64,000 nt of DNA from an uncultured Dorea sp. (GCA_910579015.1 CAJTRO010000004.1:66996-130995), one strand, 5' to 3'; numbered from the stretch's first letter, positions 1 to 9,748 are shown. Numbers and translations are program-made. Notes: a model not told the origin generated them from the letters alone.

Positions 1-189
1 AAACAGCTGATATCTGCCGTTAAGTATTATGAGAGGGAGGCGGCTTCTGCAATAGTAGAGAAAAATTCTGAGAAAGCGATAGACGCTCTTATGGTGAATC
101 CCCTGGTGGGATCATATTCTCTGGCAAAAGAGCTGCTTGGAGAATATCTGAATATCTATGCAAAGTACACAGGAGGATGGGAAGTATGA
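1..189 (+). CDS. GH4 family 6-phospho-glycosidase, C-terminal fragment
   Basis: The window opens inside a reading frame that ends with TGA at 187-189. The 62 visible residues include ALMVNPLVGSYSLAK and end GGW-EV. This resembles the C-terminal helix region of glycoside hydrolase family 4 enzymes (NAD- and metal-dependent 6-phospho-alpha/beta-glucosidases and alpha-galactosidases), where a conserved NPLV segment follows the catalytic domain. The catalytic part lies outside the window, so substrate cannot be judged. The stop overlaps the ATG of the sugar kinase at 186, so the two are probably translationally coupled in one carbohydrate-use operon. Confidence 0.6.
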   Translation, partial: KQLISAVKYYEREAASAIVEKNSEKAIDALMVNPLVGSYSLAKELLGEYLNIYAKYTGGWEV

Positions 190-1133
190 ACAGCGTAGGA
201 GGATTTGGAATCGCTAATGTAGATATTATATTTGGAAATGCGGATAGAATGCCGAAGCTTGGGGAGGAAATATACAGCGGGTATTGTTCCAAACAGTTGG
301 GAGGCGGGGCGGTAGCAACTCTTATCCAGTTATCCAGATTAGGTATTCCTGTAAAGCTGGCAACTTATATTGGAGAGGGGCTGTTGAGTAAATTTCTGAA
401 AAAGGAGCTGGAAAAAAATAAGATAGAATTTACCAATATGCTTTCCTCGGATGAAGAGGATCCGGTGACATTGAGCTGCGTGGTGTCCTGCAAGCAGGAT
501 AGAGGAATTGTTTCTTATAAACCAGGGGAGGCAGCGTTTATAGTGGATAAGAAGAAAGTTTATGAGTTTTATGAAAGCTGTGAGATTGCATTCCTGTCTT
601 TAGAACAGAAGGAACTGTGCAAACCCTTAAAAGAGTCAGGGTGTATGATTGTTCTGGATTCAGCATGGAATGACATGCTGAGTATGGAATGGTATTATGA
701 TACATTTCCATATGTAGATTATTTTATACCAAATTCTATGGAGGCTATGAAAATAACAGGAGCGGATACTCCGGTGGAGGCGCTGGAAAGGCTGTCTGAG
801 TATCTAAAGAATCCTATTGTGAAGAGTGGAAATGCAGGCTGTCTGTATAAAGCGGATAAGAAAATACATGTGGTAGAATCACTTCCGGTGGCGCATGTTG
901 ATTCTACCGGTGCAGGGGACGCATTCGCGGCAGGGTTTATGTACGGCTTGTATTACGGATATGCGTTAGAGGATTGTATTCGGTTTGGAAATATAACAGG
1001 GGGGAATGCAGTGACGCAGATTGGATGTCTCTCAGCGGAGATGGATGAAGAGAAGCTGTTAAGATATTTTTGTGAGATATATGGCGGAGATATCTCTTTT
1101 AATGTCTCTAAGAAACAGGAAGATACCTTGTAA
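186..1133 (+). CDS. PfkB-family carbohydrate kinase
   Basis: This is a predicted cytosolic ATP-dependent sugar or nucleoside kinase of the ribokinase/PfkB family, 315 residues. A Gly-rich substrate motif (LGGGAVATLIQLSRLG) lies near residues 36-51. The C-terminal signature DSTGAGDAFAAGF lies near residues 238-250 and carries the anion hole and catalytic Asp. An in-frame ATG at 177 touches the AGGAGG at 171-176, so the ATG at 186, nine bases beyond it, is the better start. It overlaps the stop of the upstream GH4 gene, suggesting the kinase acts on a sugar from the same pathway. The exact substrate (fructose, ribose, 2-keto-3-deoxygluconate or other) cannot be assigned from motifs. Confidence 0.85.
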   Translation: MNSVGGFGIANVDIIFGNADRMPKLGEEIYSGYCSKQLGGGAVATLIQLSRLGIPVKLATYIGEGLLSKFLKKELEKNKIEFTNMLSSDEEDPVTLSCVVSCKQDRGIVSYKPGEAAFIVDKKKVYEFYESCEIAFLSLEQKELCKPLKESGCMIVLDSAWNDMLSMEWYYDTFPYVDYFIPNSMEAMKITGADTPVEALERLSEYLKNPIVKSGNAGCLYKADKKIHVVESLPVAHVDSTGAGDAFAAGFMYGLYYGYALEDCIRFGNITGGNAVTQIGCLSAEMDEEKLLRYFCEIYGGDISFNVSKKQEDTL

Positions 1134-1275
1134 AAATACTGATAATCCCATATAATATAAGATAAGCTCTGGCATGACGAATATTATCAAATATGGTATC
1201 GCCTGCAAAAAGAAAAGATGTATGGTGCGGATGAAAGAATAAAAGGTTTGAACACAGATAAAAGAAAGGAGAGCC

Positions 1276-2901
1276 ATGGGAAATTATTTGAACACGACTT
1301 CGGTTTGTGATGCTTACAGCAGAGAATTTCACAGTCCTTATTTTGTTGACAAATCCTTGATATTAGAGCAGATAATGACACGAGTTGAGACGAGCACGAA
1401 TTATATCTGTATTACCAGACCGCGCCGTTTCGGTAAAACAGTGATGGCGGATATGATTGCATCCTTCTTTTCATCTGCAAATGATGCAGGCGCTGTTTTT
1501 GACAAGTTGAAGATCGCAGGATCACAGTTATATAAGACCTACGCGGGAAAATATGATGTGGTCTTTATCTCATTTAATGAACTGCCGCGCAGGTGCAGAA
1601 GCTATGAGCAGTATATCGAACGCATTGAGGACAGGCTGATCAAAGATCTGAAGACGGCGTATCCGAAGGCGGATATCCGGGAAGAGGATGCGGTTTGGGA
1701 TGCGTTTTCGGCTGTATACGATTCATATGATTCTAAGCGGTTTGTTTTTGTTCTGGACGAGTGGGATTTTATTTTCCATAAGGATTTTGTGACGGAGAGG
1801 GACAGGAAGGAATATGTTGATTTCCTGAGTAATCTGTTGAAGGGGAAGGCGTATGTCTCTCTGGCATACATGACGGGGATTCTGCCTATTGCGAAGTATT
1901 CGAGCGGTTCGGAATTGAATATGTTTCTTGAATATACCATGGCCTCGGAAGAGTTGTATGGAGAGTATTTTGGATTTACAGAGGCGGAAGTAGATGAACT
2001 GTATGAAAGATTTATAGTGAATCAGCCGGATCCAAGAGTGACCAGGGAGGGCTTAAGGCTCTGGTATGACGGGTATCATACGAAAGAGGGAGAGCGTGTA
2101 TATAATCCGCGTTCGGTAGTCGCATCGCTTACGAATAATAATCTGGGGAATTACTGGACCAGTGCAGGACCTTATGACGAGATTTTTTACTATATAGAAC
2201 GGAATACGGCAGAGGTGCGGGATGACCTGGCCAGGATGGTGTCAGGAACAGCGGTCCCGGCAAATGTGCGGGAATATGCCGCAACGTCTATGAACCTTGC
2301 GACCAGGGATGAGATATTCTCGGCGATGGTGGTTTATGGATTCCTGAGTTATGAGAAGGGGTATGTGCGTATTCCGAATAAGGAATTAATGGACAGATTC
2401 AGGGACATGCTTGTGAAGGAGCCGGCGTTAGGCTATGTGCACCAGCTTGCAAAGCTGTCCGGCAGAATGCTTCGGGCGACACTTGAGAATGACACGGAGG
2501 TTATGGCCGAAATACTGGAATTTGCCCATAATACGGAAGTTCCGCTGTTGAGTTATAATCATGAGACGGATCTGACTGCCGTAGTGAATCTGGTCTATCT
2601 GGCGGCGCGGGATATGTACAGGGTAGAGCGTGAAGACAAGTGCGGGACAGGATATGTAGATTTTATCTTTTATCCGGAAGTCAACCGTAAGGCGGATGGG
2701 ATAATTCTGGAATTAAAGGTGAATGATACGCCGGAGAATGCGCTGAGGCAGATCAAGGACAGAAAGTATGCATTGAGATTTGAAGGGAAATTGGGTGAGC
2801 GGCCCAAGTATCAGGGACGAGTGCTTGGAGTGGGGATCGCTTATGATAAGGAGACGAAGGTTCATTCCTGTATAACCGAGGTTTTGCGGGACAGGCTTTA
2901 A
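1276..2901 (+). CDS. AAA-ATPase-like / PD-(D/E)XK nuclease-fold protein (first of two)
   Basis: A 541-residue protein of the large gut-bacterial family that joins an AAA-ATPase-like domain (PF09820 type) to a C-terminal PD-(D/E)XK nuclease-like domain (DUF1703, PF08011 type). An unusual P-loop, RPRRFGKT, is near residues 48-55, with Walker B VFVLDEWD near 156-163. The C-terminal fold shows GYVDFIFYP near 458 and LELKV near 477, the D...ExK pattern of the nuclease core. A ribosome site AAAGGAG precedes ATG 1276. The family function is not established; roles in mobile-element biology or defence have been speculated. The next gene is a diverged paralogue that follows almost without a gap, so the two are probably co-translated. 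Confidence 0.88.
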   Translation: MGNYLNTTSVCDAYSREFHSPYFVDKSLILEQIMTRVETSTNYICITRPRRFGKTVMADMIASFFSSANDAGAVFDKLKIAGSQLYKTYAGKYDVVFISFNELPRRCRSYEQYIERIEDRLIKDLKTAYPKADIREEDAVWDAFSAVYDSYDSKRFVFVLDEWDFIFHKDFVTERDRKEYVDFLSNLLKGKAYVSLAYMTGILPIAKYSSGSELNMFLEYTMASEELYGEYFGFTEAEVDELYERFIVNQPDPRVTREGLRLWYDGYHTKEGERVYNPRSVVASLTNNNLGNYWTSAGPYDEIFYYIERNTAEVRDDLARMVSGTAVPANVREYAATSMNLATRDEIFSAMVVYGFLSYEKGYVRIPNKELMDRFRDMLVKEPALGYVHQLAKLSGRMLRATLENDTEVMAEILEFAHNTEVPLLSYNHETDLTAVVNLVYLAARDMYRVEREDKCGTGYVDFIFYPEVNRKADGIILELKVNDTPENALRQIKDRKYALRFEGKLGERPKYQGRVLGVGIAYDKETKVHSCITEVLRDRL

Positions 2902-2923
2902 TGTGGAATGGGGGATCATAGGT

Positions 2924-4642
2924 GTGGAAGAGAAGCTGAAGCTCCCGATAGGGGAAGAATTTTTTAAAAATATTCGAACGAAGGGCTTTTACTATGTAGA
3001 TAAGACCGGATTTATTGCAGATCTTATAAAAACAAGAGGAAGTGTGAACCTTTTTACGAGACCTCGGCGATTTGGGAAGAGCCTGAATCTGGACATGCTT
3101 CAATCGTTTTTTGAGATTGGGGCGGATCCCGCGGTGTTTGAAGGCCTGGAGATTTCCAAAGAAGAGAAGCTGTGTGCGGAGCATATGGGAAGATACCCTG
3201 TTATTTCGATTAGTTTGAAGGATGTCGAAGGACTGGATTTTCAGACTGCATATGGAAGTCTGGGGCTGTTGCTCAGTGAGGAGGCAGAACGTTTCGATTT
3301 TCTTCTGGAAAGCGGCAGGCTTAATCAGTCAGAAAAGACGAAATTACAAAGAATGATGGACTGTGATTTTGAGAAGAAAGAATTTCTTCAGGGCAGTCTG
3401 AGATTTTTGACGAAAATCCTCTGTAAGCATTATGGCCGGCCGGTTATTGTCCTGATAGATGAGTATGACGTGCCGTTAGATAAAGCATATCAAAATGATT
3501 ACTATCTTCCTATGGTTCAGCTGATACGTTCTTTATTCAGCCCGGTGCTCAAGACCAATAAGAATCTTGAATTTGCGGTAATTACAGGATGCCTGCGTAT
3601 TGCGAGGGAAAGTATTTTTACAGGGTTGAATAATTTTAAGGTTCGTACTATTTCGGACGTGGAATGTGCAAGGTATTTTGGGTTTACAGATGCGGAAGTA
3701 CGGGCGATGCTGGAATACTATGGTGTCGGGGAGAGGTTTGAAGATATAAAAGAATGGTACGACGGATATCATTTTGGGTTTGTGGATGTATACTGTCCAT
3801 GGGATGTGATAAATCAGTGCGACAAGCTTCGGGTATGGGCAGACGCGCCGATGGAACCGCATTGGGAAAACAGCAGCAGTAATTCGATCGTACAGGAGAT
3901 TATTGCAAAGGCAACAGAAACGACGAAGAGCCAGATTGAGGCATTGATTTCTGGTGAAGCGGTGGAGAAGGCTCTTATATCAGAGTTGACATATACAGAC
4001 CTTGAAAATGAAGATGAAGATATGTGTCAGACGTATCTGTGGAGTGTACTTTTCGCGACGGGGTATCTGACAGATGCCGACAGACCTGTGAACCAAGTTC
4101 ATAAGCTTGTGATTCCAAACAGAGAAGTGCTGGGGATTTATGAGAAGCGGATCCTGTCCTGGTTTAAGAAGAAAGCGGTCAGCAATATAGATGACTGGCG
4201 GAAATTCTGTGAAGCTGTTATGGATGGAGATGCAGAGACGGTGCAGACAATTTTCAATGAATTTATGTCGGCTTCTATCAGTATCCGTGATACGTATGCA
4301 AGGAAAGAAATGAAAGAAAATTTCTACCATGGTATGTTATTGGGACTATTGAAGGCGGAAGGAAGCTGGATCGTGAAATCGAATGCAGAGTCCGGCGCGG
4401 GTTATACGGATATCAAGCTCTTGATTCCGTCAAAGGCGGCAGGATGTATCATAGAGGTAAAATATGCAGAAGGCGGGGCATTTGATATGGCGTGTCTTAC
4501 GGCGATGAGGCAGATAGAAGAGACTGGTTATGTGGATACGCTTATACAGGAAGGCGCGCGGACGATTCATAAATACGGAATCGCCTGTTATAAGAAAAGA
4601 AGCAGGATATTACACAGTAAGCAAGAGCTGAGACTAAACTAA
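2924..4642 (+). CDS. AAA-ATPase-like / PD-(D/E)XK nuclease-fold protein (second of two)
   Basis: A paralogue of the preceding gene with the same architecture. It opens with the family hallmark KLPIGEEFF...FYYVDKTGF. The P-loop RPRRFGKS is near residue 46, Walker B VLIDEYD near 175, and the C-terminal nuclease-like core has GYTDIKLL near 492 and IIEVKYAEG near 508. The frame is open from GTG 2903. GTG 2924 has GGGGG nine bases upstream and lines up with the usual family N-terminus, so I prefer it (572 residues); this is not certain. The two paralogues differ widely in sequence, so this is an old duplication or a stable pair rather than a recent copy. Confidence 0.87.
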   Translation: MEEKLKLPIGEEFFKNIRTKGFYYVDKTGFIADLIKTRGSVNLFTRPRRFGKSLNLDMLQSFFEIGADPAVFEGLEISKEEKLCAEHMGRYPVISISLKDVEGLDFQTAYGSLGLLLSEEAERFDFLLESGRLNQSEKTKLQRMMDCDFEKKEFLQGSLRFLTKILCKHYGRPVIVLIDEYDVPLDKAYQNDYYLPMVQLIRSLFSPVLKTNKNLEFAVITGCLRIARESIFTGLNNFKVRTISDVECARYFGFTDAEVRAMLEYYGVGERFEDIKEWYDGYHFGFVDVYCPWDVINQCDKLRVWADAPMEPHWENSSSNSIVQEIIAKATETTKSQIEALISGEAVEKALISELTYTDLENEDEDMCQTYLWSVLFATGYLTDADRPVNQVHKLVIPNREVLGIYEKRILSWFKKKAVSNIDDWRKFCEAVMDGDAETVQTIFNEFMSASISIRDTYARKEMKENFYHGMLLGLLKAEGSWIVKSNAESGAGYTDIKLLIPSKAAGCIIEVKYAEGGAFDMACLTAMRQIEETGYVDTLIQEGARTIHKYGIACYKKRSRILHSKQELRLN

Positions 4643-4657
4643 AGGAGGAGACAGATC

Positions 4658-5350
4658 ATGACAGGTATTATCGGAGCAATGGAAGAAGAGGTGGCGGCGC
4701 TTAAGGAGGCCATGGAGGTTCAGGAGGTGGCAGAGCTGGCGTCCATGACGTTCTACCGCGGAGTTCTGTGCGGTAAGGATGTGGTTGTAGTAAGGAGCGG
4801 AATCGGCAAGGTGAACGCGGGTATCTGTGCGCAGATATTGGTGGACAGGTTCCATGTGGATACCCTGATCAATACAGGGATCGCAGGCTCTCTGGATGCG
4901 CGGATCGACATCGGAGATATGGTGATTTCCACGGACGCACTGCATCATGATATGGATGCGGTTCAGTTCGGGTATCCGGCGGGGCAGGTTCCAAGGATGG
5001 AAGTGCTGTCATTCCCGGCGGACGAGGAGCTGGTTAAAAAGGCGGTGCAGGCCAATGAAAAAGCGAATCCGGATATTCATACATATACCGGAAGAGTGGC
5101 GAGCGGAGACCAGTTTATTGCGTCGAAGGAAGTGAAAGAAAAGATAGTCGAGAATTTCCAGCCGTTATGCGTAGAGATGGAAGGGGCGGCAATTGCACAG
5201 GCGGCATACCTGAACAAGGTTTCGTATGTCATAATCCGTGCCATTTCGGACAAAGCTGACAACAGCGCGACTATGGATTACCCGACCTTCGAGAGGCAGG
5301 CAATCGCCCACAGCGTAGGACTTGTGAAGGAATTGATGACAATTATATAG
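4658..5350 (+). CDS. mtnN: 5'-methylthioadenosine/S-adenosylhomocysteine nucleosidase
   Basis: A cytosolic nucleosidase that cleaves adenine from methylthioadenosine and S-adenosylhomocysteine, in methionine salvage and SAM by-product removal. At 230 residues it is the normal family length. The N-terminus GIIGAMEEEVAAL holds the catalytic-base Glu region. The VEMEGAAIAQAA segment near 170 carries the ribose-binding Met-Glu, and ISDKAD near 198 supplies the catalytic Asp. AAAGGAGGAG sits just upstream of ATG 4658. It follows the AAA-ATPase paralogue by 15 bases and may be read with it, but no functional link is evident. Confidence 0.95.
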   Translation: MTGIIGAMEEEVAALKEAMEVQEVAELASMTFYRGVLCGKDVVVVRSGIGKVNAGICAQILVDRFHVDTLINTGIAGSLDARIDIGDMVISTDALHHDMDAVQFGYPAGQVPRMEVLSFPADEELVKKAVQANEKANPDIHTYTGRVASGDQFIASKEVKEKIVENFQPLCVEMEGAAIAQAAYLNKVSYVIIRAISDKADNSATMDYPTFERQAIAHSVGLVKELMTII

Positions 5351-5478
5351 ACAAAAATATCTCACAATATTTCCGGAAGTGACAGATTTTCTCATGATGT
5401 CCTGCGGAATCTGTAGAACGGTTTTTGAGCTCTCCTTAGGAATTTCGGTTATAATTCTATTCAAAAGGAGGGCTTATT

Positions 5479-6843
5479 ATGTTAGAAACAATATTGGACA
5501 GGCACATTGTATTTGTGCTTCTTGGAATCCTGGCATTTGCGGGAATCATTAGTAAATGTATTGTAAACGTCTCATTGAAGAGACTGGTGCGCGCGGCGGG
5601 GAATATGAATAAGAGTAATCATCCGCTGATGCGTCTGGTGCGTGCCAAGTTCGAGCACGCCAGTATGATCAGTGATAAGGTGGAGAATGTAAGAGTATTT
5701 GTGGATAAGTATCTGTATGAGTACAGGGTGCTGGGGATAAGACTTCACGGATGGAGGAGAATGGAAAAGATATCGGCTGTGCTGTGCCTGATCGCGGGGG
5801 CGGCGGGAGCCGGTCTTGCATATTATGTAAACGGATTGGATAACATGGTGTGGAAGATTGGCACGACAGGAGGCGGTCTTGCTGTTTTTGTCTGTCTGAT
5901 CCATTTAATGACGGACGAGAGATATCAGTTGGAGGCTGTGCGGAATTATATGGTGGATTATCTGGAAAATGTGTGTCTGCATAAATATGAGAAATCCAAC
6001 CAGAAGGAGATAAAGGTTCTGGCGCAGGATGGTTTTTCGGGGGAGTTCGGTGTTATGCCGCCTGAGGCGGGATATGATAAGGATACGCGGAATCAGAGCC
6101 GGGGAACGGATATGGGTGAGAAGAATTTGAACCACAATGCGGAAGCAGGAGGAAGGGGGCCTGGCCGGGATATAGATGCGGGAGAACGCAAGCCGGATGG
6201 AGCCGGTTATACAGCGAGAGGCAGGGAAGCCGTCAGGGAACCGAGCGCCGTGAATATATTTCATGCGGCGGAGCTGGCAGAAGAGGCGCTGGGGGCAGTC
6301 CGAAACGGCGAGCCGATCCGGGATGAGGCGGTAGAAGCGTTCCGGAATTCTGATACCATCCGGACGGAGGAGGTACAAGCATATGAAACAGCCGCCCCGC
6401 CCCGGGGAGAGGCGGCACAGGTTTTCTGGCAGACGGATCCGGCTGCGGATAGAAGTGAGACAGCGGACGTAAATCTGGCAGGCGTGCCAGATAGAAATGG
6501 AACAGCAGGCATAAACCAAGCGGCCGAGTTGATCAGAAATGAGGCCATGGGCGTGATGCGCGCAGCCGGGCCCGATCAGGCCGGCGCAGAATTGGAGCTT
6601 GAAAAGCCAAAGAGCAGAGGAGCTTCGAAAGAGAATATTGTAGAGATTCCGGCGCCGGAATATGCCAAAGGAACGGCGGAGCCGGTTGTGATCGAACCGC
6701 CGGAACAGTCGAAGGCATCCATAAGAAGCGTATCCCAGAGACAGGCATCATTGAAGGAACGCGGGACGCACAGAGAGAAGGCAGAGAGCGAGCCGGACCG
6801 TGATATAGTAATACGGCGGATTCTGGAGGAGTTTATGGCTTGA
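5479..6843 (+). CDS. Three-TM membrane protein with a repeat-rich hydrophilic tail
   Basis: I do not recognise a named family. The N-terminal third has a membrane segment near residues 9-28, a basic cytosolic stretch with LKRLVRAAGNMNKSN, and two more hydrophobic segments near 96-117 and 124-145. Residues from about 190 to the end are charged and low in complexity. They hold a degenerate 16-20 residue repeat based on R-N-x-x-x-I-R-x-E-x-V-x-A, clearest around residues 270-320. The C-terminus returns to conserved-looking sequence ending IRRILEEFMA. AAAAGGAGGG precedes the ATG and a TATAAT box lies about 25 bases upstream of that. It resembles uncharacterised membrane proteins found in Lachnospiraceae genomes. 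Confidence 0.7.
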   Translation: MLETILDRHIVFVLLGILAFAGIISKCIVNVSLKRLVRAAGNMNKSNHPLMRLVRAKFEHASMISDKVENVRVFVDKYLYEYRVLGIRLHGWRRMEKISAVLCLIAGAAGAGLAYYVNGLDNMVWKIGTTGGGLAVFVCLIHLMTDERYQLEAVRNYMVDYLENVCLHKYEKSNQKEIKVLAQDGFSGEFGVMPPEAGYDKDTRNQSRGTDMGEKNLNHNAEAGGRGPGRDIDAGERKPDGAGYTARGREAVREPSAVNIFHAAELAEEALGAVRNGEPIRDEAVEAFRNSDTIRTEEVQAYETAAPPRGEAAQVFWQTDPAADRSETADVNLAGVPDRNGTAGINQAAELIRNEAMGVMRAAGPDQAGAELELEKPKSRGASKENIVEIPAPEYAKGTAEPVVIEPPEQSKASIRSVSQRQASLKERGTHREKAESEPDRDIVIRRILEEFMA

Positions 6844-6934
6844 TTAAAGCTTTCTGATTTGGTAAAATAATAGTTGGAATATTTATTTACATAATATTAA
6901 TTACCATAGTATGTACAGAAGGAAGGAGCTTAAA

Positions 6935-8281
6935 ATGAGCAAAGTAACATTCGATTATTCAAAAGCAAAGACATTTATCGCAGATCATGAGATTGAATCC
7001 ATGAAGAAGATTGCAGAGAATGCAAAGGCCGAGCTTCTTGGAAGAGAGGGAGCGGGCAATGATTTCCTTGGCTGGATCGATCTTCCGGTTGATTACGATA
7101 AGGAAGAGTTCGCACGCATTAAGGAAGCGGCGGAGAAGATTAAGGGAGATTCCGAGGTTCTTCTTGTGATTGGTATCGGAGGCTCCTATCTGGGCGCGAG
7201 AGCGGCAATCGAGTTTTTGCGCCACAATTTCTACAATATGGTATCTAAAGAGATCCGCAAGACGCCGGAGATCTATTTTGTAGGAAACAGCATCAGCAGT
7301 ACGTATCTGAAGCATCTGATCGATGTGATCGGAGAGAGAGATTTCTCTGTGAATATTATCTCCAAGTCCGGAACGACTACGGAGCCGGCGATCGCGTTCC
7401 GTGTGTTCAAGGGAATGCTGGAGAAGAAGTACGGCAAGGAGGAAGCTGCAAAGAGGATTTATGCGACTACGGACAAGGCAAGAGGCGCCCTTAAGAATCT
7501 GTCGACGGAAGAGGGATACGAGACCTTCGTTGTGCCGGATGATGTAGGCGGACGTTTCTCTGTACTGACGGCAGTCGGTCTGCTTCCGATCGCGGTCAGC
7601 GGAGCTGATATTGACAGATTGATGGAAGGTGCGGCTGCCGCAAGAGAGAGCGCGCTGAACGCTCCATACGAGGAGAATGACGCCGTGCTGTATGCAGCGA
7701 TCCGCAACATCCTTCACAGGAAGGGCAAGGCTGTTGAGATCCTTGCTAATTACGAGCCGAGCCTGCACTATGTGTCTGAGTGGTGGAAACAGCTCTATGG
7801 AGAGAGCGAGGGGAAGGATCAGAAGGGTATCTATCCGGCGTCCGTAGACCTTACAACCGATCTTCATTCTATGGGGCAGTTTATCCAGGATGGAAGCCGT
7901 ATTATGTATGAGACCGTTCTGAAGGTGGACGAGTCTGTGGAAGAGATCGTGATCGAGGAAGAGCCTGTTGATCTGGACGGACTGAATTATCTGGCCGGGA
8001 AGACGGTTGATTTTGTAAATAAGAGCGCCATGAACGGAACTATGCTTGCGCATACGGACGGTAATGTGCCGAACCTGGTAGTCAATATACCGAAGCAGGA
8101 TGAGTATTCTCTCGGACAGCTGTTCTATTTCTTTGAATTTGCGTGCGGCGTAAGCGGATATATCCTTGGAGTGAATCCGTTCAATCAGCCGGGCGTGGAG
8201 AGTTACAAGAAGAATATGTTTGCGCTTCTTGGCAAGCCGGGCTTCGAGAAGGAGAGAGAAGAACTGCTTAAGAGATTGTAA
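6935..8281 (+). CDS. pgi: Glucose-6-phosphate isomerase
   Basis: Interconverts glucose-6-phosphate and fructose-6-phosphate in glycolysis and gluconeogenesis. The protein is 448 residues, the short form typical of Gram-positive bacteria. Recognisable segments are VIGIGGSYLGARAAIEF near 77-93, the phosphate-binding SKSGTTTEPA near 140, and the C-terminal GVNPFNQPGVE. ATG 6935 with GGAAGGAGC upstream is preferred over an in-frame ATG at 6911, which has no good ribosome site. It is followed 27 bases later by the amino-acid decarboxylase. Confidence 0.97.
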   Translation: MSKVTFDYSKAKTFIADHEIESMKKIAENAKAELLGREGAGNDFLGWIDLPVDYDKEEFARIKEAAEKIKGDSEVLLVIGIGGSYLGARAAIEFLRHNFYNMVSKEIRKTPEIYFVGNSISSTYLKHLIDVIGERDFSVNIISKSGTTTEPAIAFRVFKGMLEKKYGKEEAAKRIYATTDKARGALKNLSTEEGYETFVVPDDVGGRFSVLTAVGLLPIAVSGADIDRLMEGAAAARESALNAPYEENDAVLYAAIRNILHRKGKAVEILANYEPSLHYVSEWWKQLYGESEGKDQKGIYPASVDLTTDLHSMGQFIQDGSRIMYETVLKVDESVEEIVIEEEPVDLDGLNYLAGKTVDFVNKSAMNGTMLAHTDGNVPNLVVNIPKQDEYSLGQLFYFFEFACGVSGYILGVNPFNQPGVESYKKNMFALLGKPGFEKEREELLKRL

Positions 8282-8308
8282 GATATGGCAGGATAAAGGA
8301 TTGATTTT

Positions 8309-9748
8309 ATGCGCACGATATATGAAAGACTGAGAGAGTACAGCAAGACAGATTACTATGGATTCCATATGCCGGGGCATAAGAGACAGTTCAATATGCT
8401 GGGGGCGGAGGCTCCTTATGCAATTGATATCACTGAGATAGACGGATTTGACGATCTTCATCATGCCGCCGGGATCATCCGGGATGCACAAGTGCGCGCG
8501 GCAAGAGTGTATCAGGCGGATGAGACGCATTTTCTTGTTAACGGGAGCAGCGTGGGGATATTGAGCGCTGTTGCGGGTGTGGCGAAGCGTGGGGATACCG
8601 TGCTTGTGGCGAGGAATTGCCACAAGTCGGTGTACCATGCGGTCTATATGAACGGGTTGAGGCCGGTGTATCTTATGCCGGGCTTCGCCCCTTCTGTCCA
8701 GCTTAATACGGAGGTTTCAGCCGAAGCTGTCAGGGAGGCTCTTGAAAGGGAGCCGGAGATTCGCGCGGTCATCATTGTGTCGCCGACATATGACGGTATC
8801 GTTTCGGATGTAGAAGCCATAGCAGAAGCGGTCCATGACAAAGGCATTCCACTCATTGTTGATGAAGCACATGGAGCGCATTTTGGTTTTCATTCATATT
8901 TCCCTGAAAATGCAAATGCAAAGGGCGCGGATATTGTGATACACAGTCTCCATAAGACGCTGCCATCCCTGACGCAGACAGCGCTCCTGCATATGAATGG
9001 CGGGCTTGTCAACAGGAAGAGAGTCAGGGATTATCTGCATATGCTGCAGAGCAGCAGTCCTTCTTATGTGTTGATGGCGAGTATAGACGCATGTGTCGAT
9101 CTGCTTGAGAACCGGAGGGAAGAACTGTTTGAACCGTATGTGCGGATGCTTTTGCAGACGCGTAAGAAGCTTAGAGGGCTTCAAAGATTGTGTGTGGTTG
9201 ATATGGAGGGAAACGATCCGTCCAAGATTATCATTTCCACAAAGAATGCGAATATAACAGGCAGGCGGCTTTATCAGAGGCTTCTTGAGAAATATCACCT
9301 TCAGATGGAGATGGCGGCGGGCACGTATGTCCTTGCCATGACATCGGCGGGAGATACAAAGGAAGGGATGGAGAGGCTGACAGGGGCCCTGACTGATATA
9401 GATAGAGAGATTGATTCTGCTATGGCGGATGAATCAGTAAGAAATGCAGATATTCCTTGCCTTCCCCTGCCGGATGTGGTATATATTAGTTCGGACATGG
9501 AGAATATTCTTGACAGTCTGGGAAGTACGAGGGATGAAAGAAGAACAGAGTGTCTTTTGTGGAGGGACAGCGCCGGCCGGGTGTCGTCGGAATATGCGTA
9601 TCTGTACCCGCCGGGAAGTCCGTTGATCGTACCGGGAGAAAGGGTGACACAGGAGACGATAGATGTGTTACAATGGTATTATGAGAGAGGATATCCGATA
9701 GAAGGATTGAGAAGAGTGCAATATATAGAAGTATTGCCGGAAGAATGA
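8309..9748 (+). CDS. Orn/Lys/Arg decarboxylase family protein, short Gram-positive type
   Basis: A PLP-dependent basic amino acid decarboxylase of aminotransferase fold (fold I), 479 residues, like YaaO/SpeA of Bacillus and therefore a candidate arginine or lysine decarboxylase for polyamine synthesis. The PLP lysine is in HSLHKTLPSLTQ near residue 216, preceded by VDEAHGAHFG near 184, which carries the cofactor-binding Asp. In Bacillus this gene sits in front of tmk-yaaQ-yaaR-holB. Here holB follows directly and the intervening genes are absent. The last 30 bases of the coding sequence belong to a 68-bp tandem repeat that continues downstream. Substrate specificity cannot be read from the sequence. 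Confidence 0.9.
   Translation: MRTIYERLREYSKTDYYGFHMPGHKRQFNMLGAEAPYAIDITEIDGFDDLHHAAGIIRDAQVRAARVYQADETHFLVNGSSVGILSAVAGVAKRGDTVLVARNCHKSVYHAVYMNGLRPVYLMPGFAPSVQLNTEVSAEAVREALEREPEIRAVIIVSPTYDGIVSDVEAIAEAVHDKGIPLIVDEAHGAHFGFHSYFPENANAKGADIVIHSLHKTLPSLTQTALLHMNGGLVNRKRVRDYLHMLQSSSPSYVLMASIDACVDLLENRREELFEPYVRMLLQTRKKLRGLQRLCVVDMEGNDPSKIIISTKNANITGRRLYQRLLEKYHLQMEMAAGTYVLAMTSAGDTKEGMERLTGALTDIDREIDSAMADESVRNADIPCLPLPDVVYISSDMENILDSLGSTRDERRTECLLWRDSAGRVSSEYAYLYPPGSPLIVPGERVTQETIDVLQWYYERGYPIEGLRRVQYIEVLPEE

Noticed and set aside
6959..8638. A 559-codon minus-strand frame over pgi
   Set aside because: It is a shadow of a clear glucose-6-phosphate isomerase gene; the antisense product has no protein-like features.
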